Source of the DNA: an uncultured Collinsella sp.
GTDB lineage: Bacteria; Actinomycetota; Coriobacteriia; Coriobacteriales; Coriobacteriaceae
Assembly (NCBI GenBank): GCA_959604825.1
Contig: CAUHCN010000006.1
Span: 1-64,000 of the forward strand
Length of the DNA: 64,000 bases
Reading direction: 5' to 3'
In this document: positions 32,438 through 41,337 of the stretch, one piece after another
Numbering within the stretch: the stretch's first letter is position 1
Layout: every line of letters starts with the position of its first letter
Notes under the pieces: generated by a model
Told to the model about the DNA's origin: nothing
What the model saw: the letters and a program-made list of their open reading frames with translations, nothing else
Database searches by the model: none
Made by a program: the position numbers and the translations under genes

Positions 32438-33664
32438 CTAGGCCTGGGCGGCAGCAGAGCTGGGGCCCTGGACCTTAGCCCACGTCTTGAGCGACAGCGT
32501 ATCGATCTCGATAAAGCCGGCGCTGGCCTTCTCGTCAAACGTAGTGTCGCGGTCGTAGGTAGCCAGACCGTAGTCATACAGGCTAAACGGGCTCTTGCGG
32601 CCGACGACATGGCAGTTGCCCTTAAAGAACTTCAGACGGACGGTGCCGGTCACGAACTTCTGGGTGTCGGCCATAAAGGCATCGAGCGCGTTTTTGAGCG
32701 GGCTGTACCACTGGCCGTTGTACACGGCGGTGGCCCAATCCTGCTCGAGCTTAATCTTGGTCTTGAGCAGGTCGCCCTCGACGCAGATGTCCTCGAGCGC
32801 CTTGTGGGCGGTGATGAGCGTCAGGGCGCCAGGAACCTCGTAGCACTCGCGACTCTTGAGGCCCACCAGACGATCCTCGACCAGGTCGAGACGGCCAAAG
32901 CCGTTGTCACCCGAAATCTTGTTGAGGGCGATGACGATCTCGGAGAGTTTCATCTTCTTGCCATCGACGGCGACGGGCTTGCCCGCCTCAAACTCAATCT
33001 CGGTGTAGGTCGGGGTGTCCGGCGTGTCCTCGGGGTTCTTGGTCATAACCCAGGCGTCGTCGAGCGGCTCGTTCCAGGGATCCTCCAGGTGACCGCACTC
33101 GATGGCGCGACCCCACAGGTTGTCGTCGATGGAATAGGGGTTGTCGTTGGCGCCCTCGGGAACCGGCACGTTGTGGGCGTGAGCATAGGCAACCTCATCG
33201 GGACGGCACTTCAGATCCCACTCGCGAACCGGGGCGATAACCTTAAGCTCGGGGTCGAGGGCCTTGACGGCAGCCTCAAAACGAACCTGGTCGTTACCCT
33301 TGCCGGTGCAGCCGTGGGCGACGTAGGTCGCGCCAAACTCGTGAGCGACCTCGACAAGCTTCTTGGCGAGCAGCGGGCGAGACAGCGCGGAGAGCAGCGG
33401 GTACTTGTTCTCGTACATGGAGTTTGCGGCGATGGCCTTAGTCAGGAACTCATCGGAGAACTCGTCGCGCAGGTCGAGCACCTGGCAATCGAGAACGCCC
33501 AGGTCAAGCGCCTTCTGCTTCTTGGCATCCAAGCCGGTCTCCTCCTGGCCCACGTTGCCGCAGACGCAAACGACATCGAGATTCTTTTCGTCCTGGAGCC
33601 ACTTGACACATACGGATGTATCAAGACCACCGGAATATGCGAGAACGACTTTTTCCTTGCTCAT
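32438..33664 (-). CDS. argG: argininosuccinate synthase
   Basis: The 408-residue enzyme joins citrulline and aspartate using ATP. The PP-loop 'VVLAYSGGLDTSVCVKWL' at the N-terminus and 'YVAHGCTGKGNDQVRFE' are diagnostic. 'MSKEKVV' is the start, with AAAGGA seven bases upstream. With argH it supplies the last two steps of arginine synthesis. No other arg gene is in the window. Confidence 0.97.
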   Translation of the reverse strand: MSKEKVVLAYSGGLDTSVCVKWLQDEKNLDVVCVCGNVGQEETGLDAKKQKALDLGVLDCQVLDLRDEFSDEFLTKAIAANSMYENKYPLLSALSRPLLAKKLVEVAHEFGATYVAHGCTGKGNDQVRFEAAVKALDPELKVIAPVREWDLKCRPDEVAYAHAHNVPVPEGANDNPYSIDDNLWGRAIECGHLEDPWNEPLDDAWVMTKNPEDTPDTPTYTEIEFEAGKPVAVDGKKMKLSEIVIALNKISGDNGFGRLDLVEDRLVGLKSRECYEVPGALTLITAHKALEDICVEGDLLKTKIKLEQDWATAVYNGQWYSPLKNALDAFMADTQKFVTGTVRLKFFKGNCHVVGRKSPFSLYDYGLATYDRDTTFDEKASAGFIEIDTLSLKTWAKVQGPSSAAAQA

Positions 33665-34218
33665 GGCTGTTTCCTTTCGCCCTTGGTAGCTAGTTAGAAC
33701 ATCGGTCAGTTGCAAGTCATTTCGAGGTCAAAAACCGTGCAATATCAGGTTAAATAGCAAAAATCAGCACATACATGCCCTAGAAACATGCAGCAATGTC
33801 GTGCTAAAACCCAACGACCTCAAAATGACTCTGTTGAGGCAATTCGCCCCATGCGGACAGAGACGATTGTTATCGTCGTCGGGAAATTGCGCGCTGGCGT
33901 CGGATGGCATTGTCTGCAGTGGTGATGATCTTTACGAACTGCATCTGCCTCTCCTTTCACCTATCGCCGGGCGCAATTCTAATATCGCAAACGGTACCTT
34001 TTACTCGGTAAGCGGTTGTTTTTCCGTCTCCGTTTTCGATGTTCGCTATATTACGCTAAAGTGCCCGCGGCACAAGCGACAAATTCAAATTTCTGAAAAG
34101 TTTTTTCATTAGTTTGTGAATCGTGATGCAATTACGCGTCAACCCTGCGAAAATACGCTCGATTACCAACCGGAGGGTTATTCCGCCCGAAACAATTTAG
34201 AAACGGAAAGGCGCTTTT
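33665..34218. other. divergent intergenic region argG / Cof-type HAD gene
   Basis: About 550 bp. The left part is the argG leader, where I see no certain ArgR box. On the right, TATATT (34047-34052) could be a -10 for the HAD gene, followed by a GTGCC-CGC-GGCAC palindrome at 34061-34073 that could be an operator. No small gene is convincing. Confidence 0.4.
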
Positions 34219-35046
34219 ATGCAAACTTACGAATCGGACGCCGCTATCGGCAACATCAAGATCCTTGCCGTCGATATGGACAAGACGTTGCTGACCGACG
34301 AGCGCGTGCTTCCCCAGGGCCTCGATGAGCGCCTGGACAAGCTCGCCGAGGCTGACATCGTGTTCTGCCCCGCCAGCGGACGCCCCGCTCCCAAGCTCGA
34401 GGAGATGTTCGAGGACATCAAGAGCCGCATCGCTTTCTGCCCCGATAACGGAGCCTGCGTTATCTACCGTGGCAACTATATCTATAAGAGCACTATCGAT
34501 GTGGCACTGTATCAGCAGGTGCTTGCGCGCGCCTCGGAGGATTCGCGCGCTGTCCCCGTGCTGTGCTGCTTCGACGAGTTTTACGTGCTTGCCCGCGACC
34601 ATCAATACCACGACGAGATCAGCGTGTACTACAACACGATCAACTACGTCGATACCTTTGAAGGCCTTGACGTTGAGTCCAACAAGATCTCGATCTTCTT
34701 CCCCGACTATGATGCCGAGCCCGCATTTCGCGAGGACTATAACCCCGCATTCTCGGACCAGCTCTATGTCACCAATGCCGGGCGCGAGTGGATCGACTTT
34801 ATGAACCTGGGCGTCGACAAGGGCGCCGGCGTCGCGCACCTGTGCGAGCACCTGGGCATCGATATTGCCGATGCTGCCGCCGTGGGCGACACCTACAACG
34901 ACATCCCCATGCTGGAGCGCGTCGGGCATAGCTATATCGTGGACAATGCCGAGGAGCATATGAACGCGCACGCCAAGTGGCGCATTCCGAGCAACAACGA
35001 CGGGGGCGTACTGACGCTCATCGACGCCATCTTGGCGGCTCGGTAG
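34219..35046 (+). CDS. Cof-type HAD-IIB phosphatase
   Basis: The 275-residue protein has motif I 'LAVDMDKTLLTDERVLP', a C2B cap, a conserved Lys in 'GVDKGAGVAHLCEHLGI' and motif III 'AAVGDTYNDIPMLERVG', typical of Cof/YbiV-like sugar phosphatases. AAAGG lies seven bases before the ATG. The substrate is unknown. It is followed by a remarkable 129-bp inverted-repeat element and then a classical terminator. Confidence 0.9.
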   Translation: MQTYESDAAIGNIKILAVDMDKTLLTDERVLPQGLDERLDKLAEADIVFCPASGRPAPKLEEMFEDIKSRIAFCPDNGACVIYRGNYIYKSTIDVALYQQVLARASEDSRAVPVLCCFDEFYVLARDHQYHDEISVYYNTINYVDTFEGLDVESNKISIFFPDYDAEPAFREDYNPAFSDQLYVTNAGREWIDFMNLGVDKGAGVAHLCEHLGIDIADAAAVGDTYNDIPMLERVGHSYIVDNAEEHMNAHAKWRIPSNNDGGVLTLIDAILAAR

Positions 35047-35056
35047 CCGTCCCATC

Positions 35057-35185
35057 GGGCCTGGCCGGGCGGCACGGGTTAACTTTTCGCTCGGTCAGGT
35101 CCTGCGCAAGACGAAAGCCACATTAAGTGGCTTTCTTTGCGTGCGGAATCTACGAAAAGTTAACCCGTGCCGCCCGGCCAGGCCC
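35057..35185. repeat. 129-bp element: perfect 33-bp inverted repeats around a hairpin
   Basis: Arms 35057-35089 and 35153-35185 are perfect 33-bp complements. The 63-nt centre contains GAAAGCCAC-ATTAA-GTGGCTTTC-TTT, itself terminator-like, with extra CGCAA/TTGCG pairing. No ORF and no target-site duplication are seen. It is far longer than a terminator stem needs to be, which suggests a MITE-like or REP-like element or a structured RNA. Confidence 0.9.
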
Positions 35186-35252
35186 TAGGTTTACTTACTT
35201 GCCGCCAGGATGGCGTCTTGAGTGTCTAGATACTTAGCTGAAATGATTTGAG

Positions 35253-35294
35253 CAGAGGGGAGCTCCTTGTTGGAAGGGGCTCCCCTCTGTTTTG
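35253..35294 (+). terminator. strong plus-strand terminator
   Basis: A 14-bp stem (35253-35266 with 35276-35289) and 9-nt loop are followed by TTTTGG. It would end transcripts from the HAD gene that pass the inverted-repeat element. Confidence 0.85.
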
Positions 35295-35301
35295 GTTACT
35301 G

Positions 35302-35341
35302 TGGGACAAATTAATCAGTAGTGTTTGTCCCAAATCTTAAG
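35302..35341. repeat. 40-nt palindromic repeat, copy 2
   Basis: Same 40-nt TGGGACAAA...TTTGTCCCA AATCTTAAG element as 23010-23049, with differences only in five loop bases. Here it lies downstream of polA in a convergent gap. Confidence 0.88.
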
Positions 35342-35389
35342 TATGTGGGGGCTTGCGTCTTGGGCGAGCTTGCCTTACCGAGTGCTTTC

Positions 35390-38134
35390 CTATTTCGCGT
35401 CGGCCCAGGTTATGCCGGTGCTGGCTTCGGCGATCAACGGTACGCGGAGGTCTACTACGTGTTCCATGACGTCGCGGACCATGGCGGTGAGGCGCTCGAC
35501 TTCGTCGACGGGGCACTCAAAGTCCAGTTCGTCGTGTACCTGCAGGATCATGTGGGCGGCAAAGCCTTCTTCTTCCAAGCGACGGCTTACGCGGGCCATG
35601 GCGATCTTGATGATGTCGGCGGCGGTGCCCTGCATGGGGTGGTTCATGGCCGTGCGCTCACCAAAGCCGCGGAGCTGTGGGTTTTTGGCCTTGAGCTCGG
35701 GAATATGGCGTCTGCGGCCATACATGGTCTCGGCATAGCCCGTCTGCTTGGCTCGCGCCACCACATTGTCGAGGAACGTGCGCACGCCCGGGTAGGCCTC
35801 GTAGTAGCGATCGATCATATCGCGCGCCTCGGCCATCGAGATGTGCAGCGACTGCGACAGACCATAGGCCTGCTGACCGTACACGATGCCAAAGTTCACG
35901 GCCTTGGCGCGGCTACGCAGGTCGGGTGTCACCTCGGACACCGGCACGCCAAATACGCGTGCGGCCGTCTCGGCATGGAAGTCCTCGCCCTCGTTGAAGG
36001 CGCGCACCAGGTGCTCGTCACCCGAAAGATGCGCGAGCAGGCGCAGCTCGATCTGCGAGTAGTCCACCGCCAAAAAGACGCTGCCCTCGCCCGCCGAGAA
36101 CGCCGTCTTGACGGTACGCCCCAGCTCCGAGCGCGTCGGAATGTTTTGCAGATTGGGGTCGCTCGAAGACAAACGCCCCGTCGCGGTGATGGTCTGGTTG
36201 TACGTGGTGTGCACACGCCCGTCACCACGGCGCAGCGGGCCCAGCGTGTCCAGATAGGTCGACTTAATCTTGGACTTCTCACGCCAGTCCAAAATCAGGC
36301 ACACGATCTCGTGGTCGCGGGCAAGGTCGCTCAGCACCTTGGCGTTGGTCGAATAGTAGCCGCGCTTGGTCTTTTTGAGGCCCTTGGTCGGAAGTCCCAT
36401 AACATCAAACAGCACGTGCGAGAGTTGCATGGGGCTGCCGATGTTAAAGGTCTCGTCGCCGGCCAGGTCGCGAATGCTGCGCTCGACATCGGCAATCTGG
36501 GTCGCCAGGCCCTCGGACAGACTGTGCAGGCGGTCGGGGTCCACGAGCATGCCCGCGCGCTCCATCTTGGCAAGCACCGGCACGAGCGGCATCTCAATCC
36601 CATCGAACACGTTGGCGGCGTTCTCGCGGGCCATGCGGTCACGCAGCGGTGCAACCAGCGCCAGCGTCAAGGCCGCCGTGCGAGCGGCGGGCGCAGGAGC
36701 GTCCTCGCCAGCACCCTCTGCGCCGCGCGCCGCAGGCAGCGCCATCTGCAGATACGTATCGGCCAGATACACCTCGTCAAACTCGGAGCGGTCGGAATCC
36801 AACAGGTAGGCGGCAACAACGGTATCGAAGATGCGCGTGGAATCGACTGCCAGCGGATCCATGAGCTCGAGCTCAGAAGAATCGATGGGCGAAAGCTCAT
36901 GCAGAAGCGCCTTCATATCCGGGCTCGCCACACGGCCTTCCATAAACAGACGCGCGAGCACGCCGGCAATCACGCCGTGGGCGAAGTTGAAGCCCTCAAC
37001 CTCAGCCGCCGCACCACTGTCGCCCTCCTCGAGCGCAAACAGGCCCTTGGACGTCGCCAACCACAGCGTGCGCGTCAGCCCAAAGAGCGCGCCCTCTTCC
37101 TTGTCATCGTCCACCACGGCGGCGACCCACTCGCCGGCATCAATCACGCGGGAGACCTCAGCCGCAACGGCACCAAGCGCGCCAGCATCGCCGGCGGCTG
37201 CGCGCAAAACGGCGGGAATCTCAAACGTGCTGGCAGCTGCCCCGCCCTCGCCGCCGATCAGCGCCAAGAAACGGTTCTGCATGGCGGTGATACCAAGCGT
37301 GCCCAGCGCCGCGGAAACCTCATCGGCGGAAAACGCCGGGAAGGACGTCGCCTCAAAATCGAGCTCAACGGGTGCATCGGTGCGGATGGTCGCCACCTTA
37401 CGGCTCAGCAGCGCGTCGTCGATGTGTGCGCGCAGGTTTTCTCCCATCTTGCCCTTGACCTCGTCAGCATGCGCGATGACCTCGTCAAGGCTGCCGTACT
37501 GCGCGATGAGCGCACTCGCCTTTTTGGGGCCGATGCCCGGTACGCCGGGAATGTTGTCCGACGTATCGCCCTTCAGACCGTAAAAATCGGGCACGAGCGC
37601 CGGCGTGATGCCGTGATACAGGTCGTCCACGCTCTCGGGCGTCATGATCGCCACGTCGGACAGGCCCTTGCGAGTCGAGACCACGTTGACGTGCTCGGTC
37701 ACGAGCTGATACATGTCGCGGTCGCCGGTCACCAGCAGCATGTCGCAGCCGGCCTCCTCGCCCAGGCGCGCCATGGTTCCCAGGATATCGTCGCCTTCCC
37801 AGCCCTCGGACTGCAAAATGGGCACGTTGAGCGCGGCGAGCAGCTCCTTGATCATGGGGAACTGCGCGTGCAGGTCGGGGTCCATGGGCGGGCGCTGCGC
37901 CTTGTACTGCGGCAGCATCTCCATACGCACGCGCGGCTTGCCCTTGTCAAACGCCACGACAACGCCGTCGGGATTAAAGGCGTCGATCATCTTGAGAAAC
38001 ATGTTCAGAAAGCCAAAGATCGCGTTGGTGGGGCGACCGTCCGGCGCGTTCATGGTCGGCGGCACGGCGTGGAAGGCGCGGTGCATGAGCGAGTTGCCGT
38101 CGATAACGGCAAAGGTGCGGCGCTTGTCAGACAT
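35390..38134 (-). CDS. polA: DNA polymerase I
   Basis: The 914-residue enzyme has three parts. The N-terminal 5'-3' exonuclease has 'FAVIDGNSLMHRAFH' and 'GDTSDNIPGVPGIGPKKA'. The middle domain occupies the 3'-5' exonuclease position but shows no FDTE-type metal motif, so proofreading is probably lost. The C-terminal polymerase has motif A 'VDYSQIELRLLAHLSGDE', the O-helix region 'KAVNFGIVYGQQAYGLSQ' and motif C 'QVHDELDFE'. It repairs and matures Okazaki fragments. The start at 'MSDKRRTF' has GAGG eight bases upstream. The loss is common in Gram-positive homologues. Confidence 0.97.
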   Translation of the reverse strand: MSDKRRTFAVIDGNSLMHRAFHAVPPTMNAPDGRPTNAIFGFLNMFLKMIDAFNPDGVVVAFDKGKPRVRMEMLPQYKAQRPPMDPDLHAQFPMIKELLAALNVPILQSEGWEGDDILGTMARLGEEAGCDMLLVTGDRDMYQLVTEHVNVVSTRKGLSDVAIMTPESVDDLYHGITPALVPDFYGLKGDTSDNIPGVPGIGPKKASALIAQYGSLDEVIAHADEVKGKMGENLRAHIDDALLSRKVATIRTDAPVELDFEATSFPAFSADEVSAALGTLGITAMQNRFLALIGGEGGAAASTFEIPAVLRAAAGDAGALGAVAAEVSRVIDAGEWVAAVVDDDKEEGALFGLTRTLWLATSKGLFALEEGDSGAAAEVEGFNFAHGVIAGVLARLFMEGRVASPDMKALLHELSPIDSSELELMDPLAVDSTRIFDTVVAAYLLDSDRSEFDEVYLADTYLQMALPAARGAEGAGEDAPAPAARTAALTLALVAPLRDRMARENAANVFDGIEMPLVPVLAKMERAGMLVDPDRLHSLSEGLATQIADVERSIRDLAGDETFNIGSPMQLSHVLFDVMGLPTKGLKKTKRGYYSTNAKVLSDLARDHEIVCLILDWREKSKIKSTYLDTLGPLRRGDGRVHTTYNQTITATGRLSSSDPNLQNIPTRSELGRTVKTAFSAGEGSVFLAVDYSQIELRLLAHLSGDEHLVRAFNEGEDFHAETAARVFGVPVSEVTPDLRSRAKAVNFGIVYGQQAYGLSQSLHISMAEARDMIDRYYEAYPGVRTFLDNVVARAKQTGYAETMYGRRRHIPELKAKNPQLRGFGERTAMNHPMQGTAADIIKIAMARVSRRLEEEGFAAHMILQVHDELDFECPVDEVERLTAMVRDVMEHVVDLRVPLIAEASTGITWADAK

Positions 38135-38226
38135 ATTGAATACCTCGCTTTGGGCTGGGCACGGTTTGCTCACACCAGTTTACACGCTCCCCGCCCCGCG
38201 GCCACCACACATCAAGCTCCCCCGCC

Positions 38227-38261
38227 ACCGTGAGCCCGCGCGTGATACGATGGCTCACGGT
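38227..38261 (+). promoter_or_regulatory. palindrome over the M18 aminopeptidase promoter
   Basis: Perfect 10-bp arms ACCGTGAGCC/GGCTCACGGT flank a 15-nt centre containing TACGAT, a plausible -10. It could be an operator. Confidence 0.5.
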
Positions 38262-38300
38262 ACATCAACCAGCACGATCGATCCGAAAGGAGCCTGCGTC

Positions 38301-39698
38301 ATGGAGCGTCCCTGCGCATGGAAAAAGTACACGCCACAGCAAATCGAGGAGCTCGAGGAGCTTTGCCGCGGCTATAAGCAGTTTTTGAGCGAGAACAAGA
38401 CCGAGCGCCTGTGCGTCAAGACCGGTATCAAGATGGCCGAGGAGGCGGGCTACGTCAATCTGGAGACCGTGATTGCCGAGGGCCGCGCGCTCAAGGCCGG
38501 CGACAAGGTGTACGCCACCAATCACGGCAAGGACCTCATGCTCGTCAACCTGGGCACCGCCCCGCTCGAGCAGGGCTTTAACATCCTGGGCGCCCACGTG
38601 GACTCGCCGCGCCTGGACCTCAAGCAGAACCCCGCCTTCGAGGCCGGCGACATGGCTTATCTCGACACGCACTACTATGGCGGCGTCAAGAGCTACCACT
38701 GGGTCGCTTCCCCGCTCGCACTCGTAGGCGTCATCTGCAAAAAGGACGGCACCACCGTCGACATCAACATCGGTGACAAGGCCGACGACCCGGTCTTTAC
38801 CATCTCCGACCTGCTGATCCACCTCTCGAGCGAGCAGATGGCCAAGCCCGCCAAGGACGCCGTCGACGCCGAGATCCTCGACGTGATCGTGGGCGGCCGC
38901 CCCGTCAAGTTTGACGAGGACGACAAGGACGCCCCCAAGGAGCCCGTCAAGCAGATGTTCCTGGACATCCTCAAGGAGCAGTACGCCGTCGAGGAGGAGG
39001 ACTTCCTCTCCGCCGAGATTGAGGTCGTGCCCGCCGGCCCGGCCCGCGACATGGGCCTCGACCGCTCCATGATTCTGGGCTATGGCCACGACGACCGTGT
39101 CTGCGCCTATCCGTCCATGCTCGCCCAGATCAACGTCGCCAACGTGGAGCGCACGAGCATCACACTCATCGTCGACAAGGAGGAGATCGGTTCCGTGGGT
39201 GCCACCGGCATGACGAGCCGTTTCTTCGAGAACACCGTCGCCGAGATCATGACGCTCGCCGGCGAGGATAGCCCGCTGGCCCTGCGCCGTGCACTCGCCC
39301 ACAGCCGTATGCTCTCCTCTGACGTGTCCGCCGGCTTCGACCCGGGCTACGCCGGCAAGTTCGAAACCAAGAACGCAGCCTTTATGGGTCGCGGCCTGTG
39401 CTTTAACAAGTACACGGGCAGCCGCGGCAAGGGCGGCTCTAACGACGCCGACGCCGAGTATGTGGCCCTCATCCGCGACATCATGGACGAGGCCGGCGTG
39501 GACTTCCAGACCTGTGAGCTCGGCCGCGTCAACGCGGGCGGCGGTGGCACCATCGCCTACATCATGGCCAAGTACGGCATGAACGTCATCGACTCCGGTG
39601 TTGCCGTCCTGTCCATGCACGCCCTGTGGGAGGTCGCCAACAAGGCCGACATCTACGAGGCCTATCGCGGCTACAAGGCCTTCATCGAGCGCGCCTAA
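38301..39698 (+). CDS. M18 family aminopeptidase
   Basis: The 465-residue metallopeptidase matches the M18 family (aspartyl aminopeptidase/ApeB). 'ILGAHVDSPRLDLKQNP' supplies the first zinc ligand, 'DTHYYGGVKSYHW' follows, 'VDKEEIGSVGATGM' carries the catalytic Glu, and a C-terminal 'SMHALWEVANKADI' supplies the last His ligand. It releases N-terminal residues from peptides in the cytoplasm. AAAGGAG precedes the ATG; a longer frame into polA has no support. A palindromic operator candidate lies upstream. Confidence 0.93.
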   Translation: MERPCAWKKYTPQQIEELEELCRGYKQFLSENKTERLCVKTGIKMAEEAGYVNLETVIAEGRALKAGDKVYATNHGKDLMLVNLGTAPLEQGFNILGAHVDSPRLDLKQNPAFEAGDMAYLDTHYYGGVKSYHWVASPLALVGVICKKDGTTVDINIGDKADDPVFTISDLLIHLSSEQMAKPAKDAVDAEILDVIVGGRPVKFDEDDKDAPKEPVKQMFLDILKEQYAVEEEDFLSAEIEVVPAGPARDMGLDRSMILGYGHDDRVCAYPSMLAQINVANVERTSITLIVDKEEIGSVGATGMTSRFFENTVAEIMTLAGEDSPLALRRALAHSRMLSSDVSAGFDPGYAGKFETKNAAFMGRGLCFNKYTGSRGKGGSNDADAEYVALIRDIMDEAGVDFQTCELGRVNAGGGGTIAYIMAKYGMNVIDSGVAVLSMHALWEVANKADIYEAYRGYKAFIERA

Positions 39699-39712
39699 CC
39701 AACCCTTCATCA

Positions 39713-39776
39713 GTTGCGGTGAAATACGGACTAAACTGGCCCATAAACGGCCAAACAGGCCGTATTCCACCGCAAC
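39713..39776. repeat. intergenic inverted repeat between M18 peptidase and yaaA
   Basis: 17-bp arms (39713-39729, 39760-39776) with one mismatch enclose a TGGCC/GGCCA mini-hairpin. There is no T-tract. It has similar architecture to the elements at 35057 and 49581. Confidence 0.8.
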
Positions 39777-39800
39777 TTCCTTTTTGGCAGAGGAGAGTCC

Positions 39801-40610
39801 ATGCCGCAGGTCATCATTTCGCCCGCCAAGCAGATGCGTGCGGCCCAAGATGCTTTTGAAGTCCTGGGCATTCCACCTTTTGCGCACGAGACGGCTCGCC
39901 TCCACCGCGCACTGCTAGATATCGAGCGGAATGAAGGCAGCGGAGGTCTGCAGGCGCTCTGGAACGTGAGCGACAAACTGCTGGGGCCTTGCCTCAACAC
40001 CCTGCATGAGTTTGGGCCCATCCTGAAAAACGGCGATCTCGACAATCCCGCGCTCGCCCGTCACCTCTCCCCTGCCGTCATGTCCTATCACGGCATTCAA
40101 TACCAGAGCATGGCGCCCGAGGTGATGGATTCCGCGCAGCTCGCATGGCTGCAAGACCATCTATGGATCCTCTCGGGCCTTTACGGATGCGTGCGCCCCT
40201 TTCATGCCGTTGAACCGTATCGGCTGGAGATGGGCGCGAAGCTTGCCGTCGACGATGCCCGAGACCTCTACGCGTTTTGGGGCGACAAGCTCGCACGGGC
40301 CATCGCTCCGGCGGGCTCCAACATCACGATCGTCAACCTCGCCAGCATAGAGTATGCCAAAGCCGTTCTGCCCTGCCTCGCGTGCGACGCCACGGCCGTC
40401 ACATGCCTCTTTGGCGAAGGCATTCGCAACGGCAAGCCCATCCAGCGCTCGACCGCCAGCAAAAAGGCGCGCGGCTCCATGGTGCGCTGGATGGCAGAAA
40501 ACAAGCTCGAGGATGTAAGCGGGCTCACCGCGTTCGATGTTGGCTATCGCCACTTTCCCGAGCTTTCAAATAAAAACACTTTGGTCTTCCTGAACGAGCA
40601 GGCCTTGTAG
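39801..40610 (+). CDS. yaaA: YaaA family peroxide stress protein
   Basis: The 269-residue UPF0246/YaaA protein has 'VIISPAKQM' at the N-terminus, 'LWILSGLYGCVRPFHAVEPYR' in the middle and 'RSTASKKARGSMVRWM' with 'FDVGYRHFP' near the end. In E. coli YaaA limits intracellular iron damage under peroxide stress and binds DNA. GAGGAGAG lies before the ATG. It is a single gene downstream of an inverted repeat. Confidence 0.92.
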   Translation: MPQVIISPAKQMRAAQDAFEVLGIPPFAHETARLHRALLDIERNEGSGGLQALWNVSDKLLGPCLNTLHEFGPILKNGDLDNPALARHLSPAVMSYHGIQYQSMAPEVMDSAQLAWLQDHLWILSGLYGCVRPFHAVEPYRLEMGAKLAVDDARDLYAFWGDKLARAIAPAGSNITIVNLASIEYAKAVLPCLACDATAVTCLFGEGIRNGKPIQRSTASKKARGSMVRWMAENKLEDVSGLTAFDVGYRHFPELSNKNTLVFLNEQAL

Positions 40611-40650
40611 GATCACCGCTACTTTTGAATGTGCCGCCTAGGCACGGCGT

Positions 40651-41166
40651 CTATTCCGCCAAGCCGTCGGCTTTGGCAACTTCGTTTGTCGAGCCATCTT
40701 GGTAGGTAATCTTAACGTGCTCTACCTCGGACACCGCAACACCCGATGGGGGCTCCAAGCGCCATTCCGTCAGCGCGATATCCATAGTCGTAGGCACGTC
40801 GCCCTGATTCTTGAGCTTCACCGTCAGCGTTTTGAGCGCCGCATCATACGTCACGCGTTCGATTTCCTCACCAGGAATAGACCCACCGCTCAGCTGAAGC
40901 TGGACAAATCCATCGCGCGAATACCAATAGTCGCCCGGCGCGGCAACGGTATTGCCGCCCGTAACCTTCACTGTCATGATCGGCAGGGCATCGTCGGCCT
41001 CGAACTCCCATGCAGCGCCGCCGTGACCGCCAAACGTCCAGATACAAAAGGCAATCACCAGCACGGCAAGCACCGCAAAACCAATCGAGACAAGGCCATG
41101 GTGCGCACGGCTTTCCTCGGCCGATACATCCCATTGCGTCTCTCGATATAGATGCTTGTCTTCCAT
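40651..41166 (-). CDS. hypothetical single-pass membrane protein
   Basis: I do not recognise this 171-residue protein. Residues 1-22 are polar, about 25-46 form one membrane segment ('GFAVLAVLVIAFCIWTF'), and the remaining 125 residues look like a beta-rich extracytoplasmic domain ('LPIMTVKVTGGNT', 'DIALTEWRLEPP'). GGGGAGG lies five bases before the ATG. It is divergent from the thiC riboswitch and convergent with yaaA. A longer reading through thiC antisense sequence is not credible. Confidence 0.75.
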   Translation of the reverse strand: MEDKHLYRETQWDVSAEESRAHHGLVSIGFAVLAVLVIAFCIWTFGGHGGAAWEFEADDALPIMTVKVTGGNTVAAPGDYWYSRDGFVQLQLSGGSIPGEEIERVTYDAALKTLTVKLKNQGDVPTTMDIALTEWRLEPPSGVAVSEVEHVKITYQDGSTNEVAKADGLAE

Positions 41167-41239
41167 GTTCGCCTCCCCACAGGCACGCTCGTTAGGCCAA
41201 TCGTACCCATTCGAGCTATACTTGAGCCCATTACATAAA

Positions 41240-41328
41240 CGGGGAGCTTGCAGGACAAGACGGCAGGCTGAGACTGGGCGCGCCCGCCCTGACCCGCAAA
41301 CCTGATATGGGTAATGCCAACGAAGGGA
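41240..41328 (+). promoter_or_regulatory. TPP riboswitch (THI element)
   Basis: The leader has the conserved 'GGGGAGC', 'GGCTGAGA' and 'CCTGATATGGGTAATGCC' followed by AACGAAGGGA. It ends immediately before the thiC ribosome binding site, so TPP binding is expected to block translation or transcription of thiC. Confidence 0.96.
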
Positions 41329-41337
41329 GCCGTGCCA

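Noticed and set aside
33801..34112. 103-codon plus-strand ORF in the argG/HAD gap
   Set aside because: No ribosome site, irregular composition and no recognisable features.
35321..38233. 970-codon open frame on the plus strand
   Set aside because: It is antisense to polA, whose motifs are clear; long antisense frames are a side effect of high GC codon use.
37713..38300. N-terminal extension of the M18 peptidase
   Set aside because: It is antisense to polA; the ATG at 38301 has a good ribosome site and the family N-terminus.
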